64,000 nucleotides of DNA, taken from the NCBI GenBank assembly GCA_964606665.1, contig CAZSHS010000018.1:1-64000 (forward strand), read 5' to 3'. The DNA comes from Aved-18 sp964606665. Its GTDB lineage: Bacteria > Cyanobacteriota > Vampirovibrionia > Obscuribacterales > Obscuribacteraceae. Position numbers and translations under genes: made by a program. The notes under the pieces are model-generated. The model worked only from the letters and a program-made list of their open reading frames with translations, did no database searches and was not told the origin of the DNA. Positions 1 to 8,139 of this stretch are shown here, one piece after another; the stretch's first letter is position 1, and the number at the start of each line of letters is the position of its first letter.

Positions 1-206
1 CGCCACCAACATCAGGCGAAAGCAGTTCTAAAAGTGGTCTGGATTTAGGTGGTAGCAATACCGACAAGATGATAAACAAGCTTAGAGATAAGTGGTTTGG
101 TGGCGAAATCCCGGATTCAATCAAAAAGAAAATCCCTCCAGGCATCGATCCAAGTAAAATGGACAATGACACCATAAAAGATTTGCTCAAGAAATACGGT
201 CAGTGA
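1..206 (+). CDS. C-terminal end of a gene cut by the window edge
   Basis: An open frame runs from the window edge (codons in phase with position 3) to the TGA at 204-206, giving the last 67 or so residues of a protein. The visible part is rich in Ser, Gly, Lys and Asp, has no membrane segment, and ends in Lys-Tyr-Gly-Gln. I do not recognise the family. Its stop overlaps the GTG start of the esterase at 203 (GTGA), so the two genes are probably translated from one message. Confidence 0.6.
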   Translation, partial: PPTSGESSSKSGLDLGGSNTDKMINKLRDKWFGGEIPDSIKKKIPPGIDPSKMDNDTIKDLLKKYGQ

Positions 207-1372
207 TTTTCATCAAGTTTGCATTATGTCTATCCATTTTATTTGTAAGTGGTTCTTGCCTTGAAGTGCAAGCAAAATATGTATTTAAACCGGGCAGCCG
301 TCAAGCGATTTGGGTGCCGGATAATCAGACTGTAAGCGGTGTTGAATACACTAAGCAAGGATATACGAAATCTAGTCAGAATATGCAGACTACTCAAACT
401 GTTCAAACTGGTGGCATGTCACCCTCGACTAATATGGCACCAAATATGATGCCGCGCTCAACAGTTAATTCAACTAGATCCAATTCTGCCAGTCGTGATT
501 TTACTGATTTCGTCCAGGTTCAAGGCTTTAAGCGACCATTCTCATATCACTTACCAACCGGATATAATAAATCTAGAGCCACGCCAGTAATGCTCGTTTT
601 CGCCGGATTGAAAATGAAAGGCACAGACATGATTGGTGCTACTGGAATGAACGGTGTATCCAATCGCAACAATTTTATTGTCGTTTATGGCGAGCCGGTG
701 GGCGGCGAATGGCAAGATGGAATGAAAAGTAGAGCTGCAGACGACGTAGCTTACGTACAAGCGGTGCTCACCAAACTTGGTACTATCTGCAATATAGATT
801 ATCGTCGAGTCTACGCAGTGGGACTGAGCAATGGCGGCTTCTTTTGTCAGCTTCTGGCTTGTTCGCTTCCTAGCAAAATCGCAGCTATTGCGGTGGTATC
901 AGCAACAGGGATGGAGCAAGCACTGCAGAGAAGTAATGGCGAGCGTGCCATTCCATGTATGTTTTTTCTGGGCACGGACGATCCACTTATAAATTGGCAG
1001 GATGGAAAATCGAAGACTCTTGGTAAATATGCCAAACGTCTTGGAGTCAGTGAAATCGATCCAGGGCTATTAGACATCGCTCGCTACGGCGGTTTCTACA
1101 GTGCGCCTGACTTGATTCAGTTCTGGACCAATCATAACAAGTGTCAGGGGACGCCATCTGAAAGCTATGAGCCAGATAAAGATCCACAAGACGGCATGCG
1201 AGTAAAAAAATCTGTCTGGGGACATCGAGGCAATTCGGTAATTTTATACACCATAGAAGGTGGCGGTCATACTTGGCCCGGATGTATTTTTCTTTCCAAG
1301 AATCAGAAGTGCTGTCAGGATATTGATGCAAGTGAAATTATTTGGAAGTTTTTCCAACAAGAAGCCCGCTAA
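203..1372 (+). CDS. Exported esterase, PHB depolymerase/feruloyl esterase (LpqC-like) family
   Basis: The 389-residue product starts with a cleavable signal peptide (hydrophobic residues about 5-20, cleavage near VQA-K), then a Ser/Pro/Thr/Gln-rich linker to about residue 110. An alpha/beta-hydrolase domain of the secreted polyhydroxybutyrate depolymerase/feruloyl esterase type follows. The nucleophile elbow GLSNGG lies near residue 210. An Asp in LGTDDP near 257 and the His of GGGHTWPG near 355 would complete the triad. Family members cleave ester bonds in short-chain polyesters or acylated polysaccharides outside the cytoplasm; the substrate here is not known. The start is GTG, overlapping the stop of the preceding gene, which favours translational coupling. 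The next gene is on the other strand and starts 11 bases beyond the stop. Confidence 0.85.
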   Translation: MIFIKFALCLSILFVSGSCLEVQAKYVFKPGSRQAIWVPDNQTVSGVEYTKQGYTKSSQNMQTTQTVQTGGMSPSTNMAPNMMPRSTVNSTRSNSASRDFTDFVQVQGFKRPFSYHLPTGYNKSRATPVMLVFAGLKMKGTDMIGATGMNGVSNRNNFIVVYGEPVGGEWQDGMKSRAADDVAYVQAVLTKLGTICNIDYRRVYAVGLSNGGFFCQLLACSLPSKIAAIAVVSATGMEQALQRSNGERAIPCMFFLGTDDPLINWQDGKSKTLGKYAKRLGVSEIDPGLLDIARYGGFYSAPDLIQFWTNHNKCQGTPSESYEPDKDPQDGMRVKKSVWGHRGNSVILYTIEGGGHTWPGCIFLSKNQKCCQDIDASEIIWKFFQQEAR

Positions 1373-1383
1373 ATTTTAAAAAA

Positions 1384-1566
1384 TTATTGGGCAGCCTCTG
1401 CCGAAAAGTTATCTAACTCACCGTCTTGTGCATCAAAATAAATTGATATTGGCTGGCAGCAGACTTCGCAGTCTTCTACATAAGATTGGCTGCCACCGGT
1501 TAAATCAAGCAGAATCGAAATTTTTTCCCAGCAATATGGACACGGGAAAAAATGCTCTTCGAGCAT
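1384..1566 (-). CDS. Small CPXCG-type zinc-ribbon protein
   Basis: This 60-residue protein has CPYC near residue 9 and DCEVCC near residue 32, with the GGSQSYVEDCxVCCxPI core typical of the uncharacterised cysteine-rich CPXCG family. These proteins probably bind one zinc ion through the two cysteine pairs; no reaction is known. The ATG directly abuts the TAA of the upstream ABC-F gene with no intervening base, so it is almost certainly translated from the same message. The pairing with a ribosome-associated ABC-F protein is suggestive but not proof of a shared role. Confidence 0.8.
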   Translation of the reverse strand: MLEEHFFPCPYCWEKISILLDLTGGSQSYVEDCEVCCQPISIYFDAQDGELDNFSAEAAQ

Positions 1567-3177
1567 TTACTTCTTACCGGCTTTAGCCAGATCTTTGAAT
1601 TTGAATTTCTGCAAGTATTCTTCGTATGGATATTGATAGTCGATGAATTGTCCATCGTGAGTGAAGGACAATATTCTGGTTGCAACACTCGATACTAAAT
1701 CTCTATCGTGTGATACTACAAATACTGTGCCAGGAAAATCAGATAGACCTTGAGACAGTGCTGATACTGCTTCGAGATCTAAGTGATTGGTTGGTTCGTC
1801 CAAAACTAAAATAGGATTTTTTTGCATCATGATTCTAGCCATGAGCAAACGAGCTTCCTCGCCTCCAGACAAGTTTTCGGTTGCTTTAGAAACTTCGTCT
1901 TTGGAGAAAAGCATTCGTCCAAGCAATCCGCGAATGACTTGATCGTCTTCGTCTTCTCTAAACTGATTTAGCCACTCCATTACAGTGGTGCCTGCTTTTA
2001 TTTCTTTATGGAAATCTTGCGGGAAATAGCTCCAGGTCGCAGACTCGCCCCATTTGATACTGCCTTGATCCGGTTCGATTTCGCCTAGCAAGCAACGCAA
2101 CAAAGTTGTTTTCCCAACGCCGTTTGCACCTATGATTGCAACTTTGTCACCACGAAAAATGTCAAAACTAATTTTGTCGAAAAGCTTTTTGCCATCAAAT
2201 CCTTTGGACAAGTCTTTTACTTTCAGCACTTCGCGTCCAAATGGTTTTGTCTGTTCAAATTTGATATAAGGTCTTTGAATATTCGAGCGTTTCAATTCTT
2301 GTGGTGCCAGGCGCTCCATTTCTTTTCTGCGTGATTGCACCTGACTAGAGCGAGAACCTGCCTGAAAGCGAGCTACGAAGTCCTGTAATTGAGAGATTTT
2401 TTTGGCTTTATCTTTGTTTGCAGCTTCGATTGTCTGGCGACTCTGCATTTTATTCGTAACCATATCATCATAATTACCTGGATACAAAATGACAGTGTCA
2501 TAATCGATATCTGCAATATGTGTGCAAACGGAGTTCAAGAAGTGTTTATCGTGCGAGATTACGATCAGCGTTCCTTCGTACTTCATCAAGAATTCTTCAA
2601 GCCAATGGATGGTGTCTAAGTCCAAGTGGTTTGTAGGTTCGTCGAGTAGCAGCGCTTCAGCTCCGCCAAATAGGGCTTGAGCAAGTAGAACGCGGAATTT
2701 AAAATCGGTAGCCAGGGTCGACATCAAATTTTCATGGTCTTCTTCTGGAATATCGATACCGCGCAATATTTCGGCCGCTTCAAACTCAGCCATATAGCCG
2801 TTTTCGTCAGCAATTATAGATTCTAGTTCACCAAGACGATTCATTTGATCCATGGTCAAATCGGGCAATTCGCACAGAATGTCTTTCTCTTTGAATGCGG
2901 ACCAGAGCGTCTCATTGCCCATGATAACTGTGTCGATGATACGTTCGTTATCGTATGCAAACTGGTCTTGTTTGAGCACGCCTACATGCTTGGGGCGTTG
3001 AATAGTACCTGTGTTCGAAGGCTCTACTTCACCTGTGAGAATCTTCATGAAAGTAGACTTACCTGAGCCGTTGGGACCGGTAAGACCATATCTAAATCCT
3101 GGCGCAAACTTTACCGACACATTGTCGAAAAGGGTGCGAGTACCGAATTCTTTTGTTACTTCTGTGACTATAATCAT
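1567..3177 (-). CDS. ybiT: ABC-F family ATPase, YbiT-like
   Basis: Two ABC ATPase domains are joined by the charged linker of ABC-F translation factors. The first has Walker A GPNGSGKST near residue 30 and the second GANGVGKTT near 350. Both have Walker B plus LLLDEPTNHLD or LVLDEPTNHLD, and the second has the signature LSGGEEARL. The order and linker sequence resemble E. coli YbiT more than EttA or Uup. ABC-F proteins act on the ribosome E-site in the cytosol. Upstream in-frame TTG and ATG codons exist (to 3207), but homology begins at MIIVTEV, so ATG 3177 is chosen, giving 536 residues. A TATAAT sequence lies only a few bases upstream of this ATG, so the leader would be very short if it is the promoter. 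Confidence 0.9.
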   Translation of the reverse strand: MIIVTEVTKEFGTRTLFDNVSVKFAPGFRYGLTGPNGSGKSTFMKILTGEVEPSNTGTIQRPKHVGVLKQDQFAYDNERIIDTVIMGNETLWSAFKEKDILCELPDLTMDQMNRLGELESIIADENGYMAEFEAAEILRGIDIPEEDHENLMSTLATDFKFRVLLAQALFGGAEALLLDEPTNHLDLDTIHWLEEFLMKYEGTLIVISHDKHFLNSVCTHIADIDYDTVILYPGNYDDMVTNKMQSRQTIEAANKDKAKKISQLQDFVARFQAGSRSSQVQSRRKEMERLAPQELKRSNIQRPYIKFEQTKPFGREVLKVKDLSKGFDGKKLFDKISFDIFRGDKVAIIGANGVGKTTLLRCLLGEIEPDQGSIKWGESATWSYFPQDFHKEIKAGTTVMEWLNQFREDEDDQVIRGLLGRMLFSKDEVSKATENLSGGEEARLLMARIMMQKNPILVLDEPTNHLDLEAVSALSQGLSDFPGTVFVVSHDRDLVSSVATRILSFTHDGQFIDYQYPYEEYLQKFKFKDLAKAGKK

Positions 3178-3209
3178 GACGGGATTATACATTATGATAG
3201 GTCTCAACT

Positions 3210-3650
3210 ATGAGCAATTGTCCTTGCGGCGCTTCAAATACATACAAACTTTGCTGTCAGAAATATCATGGCGGGCAAAACCCTAAGACAGCGCTTGTTT
3301 TGATGAAGTCGCGCTATTGTGCTTTTGCGCGAGGTGAAATCGATTACATAATTAAGACTACGCATCCGAAGAACCCCGCATTTGCAGGCGATCTTGCAAA
3401 GTGGAGGCGTGAGCTTTTGGAGTTTTCCAGAAATACTCAGTTTAAAGGTCTTAAGATTTTGTCCACAGATGAGCCGGAGGGCAGCACGAAAGCCACCGTC
3501 GCATTTACTGTAAATCTAATCCAGCAGGGACGTCAGGCTGGATTTACCGAGCAAAGCCTATTTGAAAAAGTAAATGGACGCTGGTTTTATCTAGATGGTG
3601 TTATTCAACAACCGTCTCTGGCGGCTTTGGAAGCTGGGGATTTTTCTTAG
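3210..3650 (+). CDS. YchJ-like SEC-C motif protein (UPF0225)
   Basis: The 146-residue protein begins with the SEC-C zinc motif (CPCG near residue 5, LCCQKYH near 14). The YchJ core follows: LMKSRYCAFARGE, the Asp-Tyr-Ile-Ile-Lys-Thr-x-His-Pro segment, and NGRWFYLDG near the C-terminus. YchJ of E. coli has a second SEC-C motif at its C-terminus, which is absent here. The family is uncharacterised; the C-terminal part adopts an NTF2-like fold. The gene is divergent from the ABC-F gene with only about 30 bases between starts. Its last 50 bases are antisense to the last codons of the OPT transporter. Confidence 0.85.
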   Translation: MSNCPCGASNTYKLCCQKYHGGQNPKTALVLMKSRYCAFARGEIDYIIKTTHPKNPAFAGDLAKWRRELLEFSRNTQFKGLKILSTDEPEGSTKATVAFTVNLIQQGRQAGFTEQSLFEKVNGRWFYLDGVIQQPSLAALEAGDFS

Positions 3651-5703
3651 TAGCCGTTTTGAATAATACTGCCGCCATCAATACAAAGAATCCGACGCCA
3701 AGCAGCTCATAGCCTTTAGATCCAAGCGCTGAAACCAGAGAGTGTTCGACGCTAATGGTTTGCAGCCAGGCATAAATAGGCTCTGGAATGCAGAGTAAAG
3801 CCACTATCACCCCGGCCAAGGCACCACCTGCAACAAGACCAGTGGCGAACAAACTGCCCTGTCCCAGTTCGTCGTCTTCGGTCGTTTCACCTTTCATTTT
3901 AGCTCTTACTTCGACTATTTTTTTCACTACCCCGCCTGCAAAAATAGGTAGTGTGGTAGACAATGGAAGATAGGCTCCCACTGAGAAATTGAGAGCATTA
4001 ACGCCGCATAATTCCATAGTCAATGCAAGAAAAATTCCAACCATCACAAAGTTCCAGTCGAGGTTGAATGACAACATCCCTTTAATTAAAGTTGCCATCA
4101 ATGTTCCTTGAGGAGCCGAGAATTTGGCCGAGCCTATAGCATGTTGAATACCTTGTGCCGCCATGTCGGGAGTGGGTACGTCAAGTAATTGCACTGTCAA
4201 ACCAATTACAAGAGATGACACAATACAGCCTATAAAAAGGCAGATTTGTTGGGCTCGAGGAGTTGCTCCAATGATGTAGCCGGTCTTCAAATCTTGTGAG
4301 GTGGCGCCACCATTGGCGGCGGCAATACACACAATACCTCCAACTACGAGTACCATTGGCTCATAAACGTGCCCGCTCATGCCAAAGCCGATAAATACAA
4401 GTGATGTCGCCATGAGTGTGGCGATTGTCATGCCTGATACTGGATTTGAACTGGAGCCTATAAGACCTACAATGCGGCTTGAAACAGTAACGAAGAAAAA
4501 GCCAAAGATTACTACTAAAATTCCAATCAATAGTTTTTGCAAAAGTGAGTCGCCTGGAATTTGAGGCATGGCCATCATTAATACAACCAAAGCAAGCGAG
4601 CCAAACAAAACGACTTTCATTGACAAGTCGCGCTCGGTTCTTGAAATCGACTCTTGAGCAGACTTGTCCTTGAGCGCTCCAAGGCTTTCTTTGAAAGATG
4701 ACACGATTGTGGGAATGGTCTTCATTAGCGTCATGAAGCCACCGCATGCAACAGCGCCAGCTCCAATTTGTCGTATGTAAGCTCGATAAATAGCATCGGC
4801 TGTGTTAGCAAATGTGTGAGTAGCCGGATTCCAGTCGCCTGGTCCTCCTGCTGTTTGCAGATTGGCTAAATTGCCCAATTTAACTAATTGAGCTGCTATT
4901 GTGTCCGCAGGTACGAGTGACGCAAGAAGTGGTATCAAGCCCAGCCAGGCGAGCACGCCACCGGCTACAAGAGTGCCTGCAATTTTGAATCCAACTATGT
5001 AACCGACTCCAAGATATTCTGGAGTGATTTCACCAGCCACGGTGGCTGATGGAAAAAATTTGTTAGTTTGTTCAGTAACAAATTTTGGTGTTTCAGCAAT
5101 GAGATGCAAAATGCGCTGCCCGATAGCAAATGCAATTGCCACAGCTAGACCAAGATATGCCGTCTTGGCGAAATCTCCACCCTTCTCTCCCGCGATTAGA
5201 ACAGAACCACATGCAGTGCCTTCTGGATAAGGCAAATTACCATGTTCTTTTACTATTAAGGACCGGCGAAGCGGTACCATCATGAGCGTTCCAAGCATTC
5301 CTCCAAGAGCAGCCAGGGTGAAAATAGTCCAGTAATTGAAAAATCCTGCACCCACACTCTCTCCATTTGTTACCGACAAAAAGAGAAAACCAGGCAAAGT
5401 AAATACGACGCCTGAGGCGATTGATTCGCCAGCCGACGCTGTAGTTTGAACAATATTATTTTCGAGTATCGTTGTTTTGAAAAACTTACTACCAATTGAC
5501 ATTGCAAGAACGGCCACTGGTATTGATGCAGATACGGTTAAACCAGCTTTGAGAGCTAGATAAACCGTCGCGGCTCCAAACAAGACGCCAAATATGCAAC
5601 CAAGAATAATCGCTCTTGGTGTAAGCTCTTTCATTTGTGTTTCTGATGCAATGTAAGGCTTGAATTCAGCTTGTGGCGGTTGAACTTGCGCGTTTTCGTG
5701 CAT
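3601..5703 (-). CDS. OPT family oligopeptide/metal-complex transporter
   Basis: This 700-residue polytopic membrane protein carries hallmarks of the OPT superfamily. These include the N-terminal TPRAIILGCIFG region, a first helix with LALKAGLTVSASIPVAV, the QTTASAGESIASG signature, and a late NGGATSQDLKTGYIIGA motif. Bacterial members import small peptides or metal-ligand complexes across the inner membrane. In-frame upstream starts exist at 5733 and 5808. ATG 5703 is preferred because conservation begins near PYIASETQM and because it reduces overlap with the divergent gene. The 3' end overlaps the YchJ-like gene by 50 bases, tail to tail. Confidence 0.88.
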   Translation of the reverse strand: MHENAQVQPPQAEFKPYIASETQMKELTPRAIILGCIFGVLFGAATVYLALKAGLTVSASIPVAVLAMSIGSKFFKTTILENNIVQTTASAGESIASGVVFTLPGFLFLSVTNGESVGAGFFNYWTIFTLAALGGMLGTLMMVPLRRSLIVKEHGNLPYPEGTACGSVLIAGEKGGDFAKTAYLGLAVAIAFAIGQRILHLIAETPKFVTEQTNKFFPSATVAGEITPEYLGVGYIVGFKIAGTLVAGGVLAWLGLIPLLASLVPADTIAAQLVKLGNLANLQTAGGPGDWNPATHTFANTADAIYRAYIRQIGAGAVACGGFMTLMKTIPTIVSSFKESLGALKDKSAQESISRTERDLSMKVVLFGSLALVVLMMAMPQIPGDSLLQKLLIGILVVIFGFFFVTVSSRIVGLIGSSSNPVSGMTIATLMATSLVFIGFGMSGHVYEPMVLVVGGIVCIAAANGGATSQDLKTGYIIGATPRAQQICLFIGCIVSSLVIGLTVQLLDVPTPDMAAQGIQHAIGSAKFSAPQGTLMATLIKGMLSFNLDWNFVMVGIFLALTMELCGVNALNFSVGAYLPLSTTLPIFAGGVVKKIVEVRAKMKGETTEDDELGQGSLFATGLVAGGALAGVIVALLCIPEPIYAWLQTISVEHSLVSALGSKGYELLGVGFFVLMAAVLFKTATKKNPQLPKPPETVVE

Positions 5704-5743
5704 AAAATAAGATACTCTTCTTTTGGGAGACATTATTTTATCA

Positions 5744-6526
5744 ATGGATCGGTTGTCAATGAGGCGTTTTTTCGCAATTCTTCTGGCTCTAATATTTGTT
5801 GGCTGCAATGCCTATGCCAAGGGTAAGGAACCTATAGTTAAGGCGCCTAAACCGCCCGTAGCAAGAATACCTTCTATCAAGGACCGAATTGATTCTTTTG
5901 GTGAGCGCTCGCGTAAAACAATCAAGCCAGCTTTTCAAGCAAATGACGTTTCATATCCACCTTCCAAAATGACCTGGATCGCTTTGAAAAAAGAGAAAGT
6001 TCTTTTGCTTTTTGCCCCGAATAAAAAAGGCAAACTAGTGCAAGTTCTAAATTATCCTATTTTGGGTACAAGTGGTATCACAGGTCCTAAGCTCAAAGAA
6101 GGCGACAAGCAAATTCCGGAGGGCTTCTACAAAATATGTAGTATGAGACCAAAAGTAATTGCGCATGTAGGTCTGGATATAAATTATCCAAATGCCGAAG
6201 ATAAAATGCACGCTCAAAAAGAAAAACGCAAAACCCTTGGTGGTGACATTATGATCCACGGAAGCTACTGGTCAACAGGGTGCCTTGCCATGGGAAATGA
6301 AGCAATCGAAGAATTATTTACCTTAGCGCATGATACCAAATACAGTAACATCAGTGTTTTGTTTGCTCCTTGCGACTTAACTACAAAAAGTGCCAATATC
6401 GATTTTCAAAAACAACCAAAATGGTTGCCTGGTTTGTATCAGCGATTAAAAAAAGAAATGGCGCGCTATCCCATTAATGAAAGTCCTGGCTCTAAGCCTA
6501 AGAACGTATGGGAAAGAGTGTCTTAA
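5744..6526 (+). CDS. Lipoprotein L,D-transpeptidase (YkuD domain, YafK-like)
   Basis: The N-terminus is a short charged stretch plus hydrophobic segment ending in FVGCNA, a plausible lipobox, so the protein is probably anchored to a membrane facing the periplasm. A YkuD catalytic domain follows. PEGFY and the catalytic signature IHGSYWSTGCLAM are visible; His lies near residue 170 and the nucleophilic Cys near 179. The arrangement resembles YafK/DpaA, which cuts or forms links between peptidoglycan and outer-membrane lipoprotein. Starts at TTG 5723, ATG 5744 and ATG 5759 are possible; a GGGAGA sequence lies upstream of 5744. Transcription converges with the next gene, with no base between the stop codons. 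Confidence 0.82.
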   Translation: MDRLSMRRFFAILLALIFVGCNAYAKGKEPIVKAPKPPVARIPSIKDRIDSFGERSRKTIKPAFQANDVSYPPSKMTWIALKKEKVLLLFAPNKKGKLVQVLNYPILGTSGITGPKLKEGDKQIPEGFYKICSMRPKVIAHVGLDINYPNAEDKMHAQKEKRKTLGGDIMIHGSYWSTGCLAMGNEAIEELFTLAHDTKYSNISVLFAPCDLTTKSANIDFQKQPKWLPGLYQRLKKEMARYPINESPGSKPKNVWERVS

Positions 6527-7738
6527 TTAGATTAGTACTAATAAAGTTTCAATTCCGTAGAGAGCTAGCAGTCGTGAAAAGGTCGGGTCATACTGGTCTG
6601 AACTTAATACAGTTCTGAATGACTCTAAGGGACTTATATGTGAGAAAGTTTTTTGCAGCAGAGCTAGCTGCTTTTCGGCTTCAGGAGTGGGAGTTTCTTC
6701 AATGAGCAATTTCCAACCTTCAAAGACAAAATCGAAAATAACAAAATAGGTTATGGTCATGGCAAAGATATATAAGAACGATTGAAAGTTCGCAGTTTGT
6801 CCAGTTATTAAAAGTAATCCAAAGCCAATGCCGATGCTTGCAAATATAGAGAAAATCGGTGCAAGCCAGAAAACAACATTAATCGAGTTCAATACTGTTT
6901 TCAATAGTTTAAAGCGCCAGCCGCTTCGCTCCACTTTTTCTGCCACTATAGCCAGTTCTTGATATAGAGGAAGTAATTCCCTAAAAGAAAGAATAAGTCG
7001 AGCAAGAAAAGCTGCCGCAAGGGCCGATAGAAGTGAAATTATAGACTGAGTTATAGGTAGCGAAGCAAGTAAAAACAGTGGTATCAATGATAATACTAGT
7101 CCTGAAGTGGCGACCAGGAAAAAGTATTTGCCAACTTTCAATCTTGTTTCTTCGCTCACCAATAAACCGCGAGCTAAAAGGTCTTTGCGCAACTCGTTTT
7201 GAAAAGCTTGTTTGTAACCAGCGCTTGTGAAATCTGCCAAAATGCGCATTAATCCGCTTGGTGCAAAGTAGCGCTTTAGGCGTCTGGGGTCTTGAATAGT
7301 ATCGCCAATAACGGTTTTGAGCGATTTACGCATAAAATTATAAAGAAAAAAGACCCGGCGAGAAATTTGAAGCGGAGTTTTAGCCCCTGCCAAAACAGTC
7401 TCTTGAGTTTTTTGCATGGCCCACTCTTTAACTGAGCGGGTGACGATCTCCCACATATTTTGTTCGTAAGGAGCTAATGTTGAGTCGTCATCGGTAGTGT
7501 TTTTTAACTTTCTTTGCAAAAGATCCACTGCCATAACAACCATGGTGTGGGTGACATCGCCTCCTCGCAAAAGATAGGCAATTTCGCAAGGCGCAAGCAT
7601 GTTTTCTGGGCTTTGCTCTATTCGAGGAGTTGAGCACATGCGGCGAAGACGTGCACGCGCAATAAGCAAAAGCATAAGCAATCCGCCTAAGCTTACGCAA
7701 AAATAGACGAGCGGAGATATCAACAGGTGCGTTTCCAT
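6527..7738 (-). CDS. Multi-pass membrane protein of unknown function
   Basis: The 403-residue protein has one N-terminal helix (residues about 7-27), a cytosolic-looking segment with EIAYLLRGGDVTHTM near residue 55, and about four further hydrophobic segments between residues 205 and 335. The N-terminal helix followed by an EIAYLxGG element resembles TIGR04222-type membrane proteins, but the glycine-cysteine-rich tail of that family is missing. I do not assign a function. It is divergent from a small zinc-ribbon membrane protein 34 bases away and may share a promoter region with it. Confidence 0.6.
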   Translation of the reverse strand: METHLLISPLVYFCVSLGGLLMLLLIARARLRRMCSTPRIEQSPENMLAPCEIAYLLRGGDVTHTMVVMAVDLLQRKLKNTTDDDSTLAPYEQNMWEIVTRSVKEWAMQKTQETVLAGAKTPLQISRRVFFLYNFMRKSLKTVIGDTIQDPRRLKRYFAPSGLMRILADFTSAGYKQAFQNELRKDLLARGLLVSEETRLKVGKYFFLVATSGLVLSLIPLFLLASLPITQSIISLLSALAAAFLARLILSFRELLPLYQELAIVAEKVERSGWRFKLLKTVLNSINVVFWLAPIFSIFASIGIGFGLLLITGQTANFQSFLYIFAMTITYFVIFDFVFEGWKLLIEETPTPEAEKQLALLQKTFSHISPLESFRTVLSSDQYDPTFSRLLALYGIETLLVLI

Positions 7739-7772
7739 GCTTAAATGATAGGGTAATTCTCTGGGAGATGCT

Positions 7773-8030
7773 ATGAAAGATAGCTACATGATTTTCGTCA
7801 TACTTGCCGTTCTTTTCACGCCCTTCTTGCCTCTTGTCTTGAAAAGTAAATGCCCTTCGTGCGGAAAGCGAAAGCTGGAGAAGCTTGGCACAGAAATACT
7901 CGAGGTGGCTAATGCATCAAAAATATTTATGACTAGATATAGGTGCCATGCTTGTCTGAAGCATTTCGAGCAGGAGAAGAGCGGGAAGCTTCAAGAGGCA
8001 TCTGCTCCTGAAGCTTTGGAGTCTGCCTAG
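7773..8030 (+). CDS. Small membrane-anchored zinc-ribbon protein
   Basis: The 85-residue protein has one N-terminal hydrophobic helix (residues about 5-24), followed directly by CPSCG and, after 30 residues, CHAC, forming a likely four-cysteine zinc ribbon on the cytosolic side. The C-terminal 25 residues are polar and Ala/Glu rich. GGGAG lies 5-6 bases before the ATG. No family assignment is made beyond the zinc ribbon. Confidence 0.65.
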   Translation: MKDSYMIFVILAVLFTPFLPLVLKSKCPSCGKRKLEKLGTEILEVANASKIFMTRYRCHACLKHFEQEKSGKLQEASAPEALESA

Positions 8031-8139
8031 AATTGTCTGCTCGGATGAGCATTTCGGCATCTAATCTCAACAAGTGTTCTATAATAAAGTAATACCAGTA
8101 ATCAGAGTTTTTCTAATCTGTGTCTCGGTAAAGAAAGCT

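Noticed and set aside
6531..6542. Palindrome ATTAGTACTAAT at a convergent gene end
   Set aside because: Twelve AT-rich bases can arise by chance, and no stem-loop with T-run follows.
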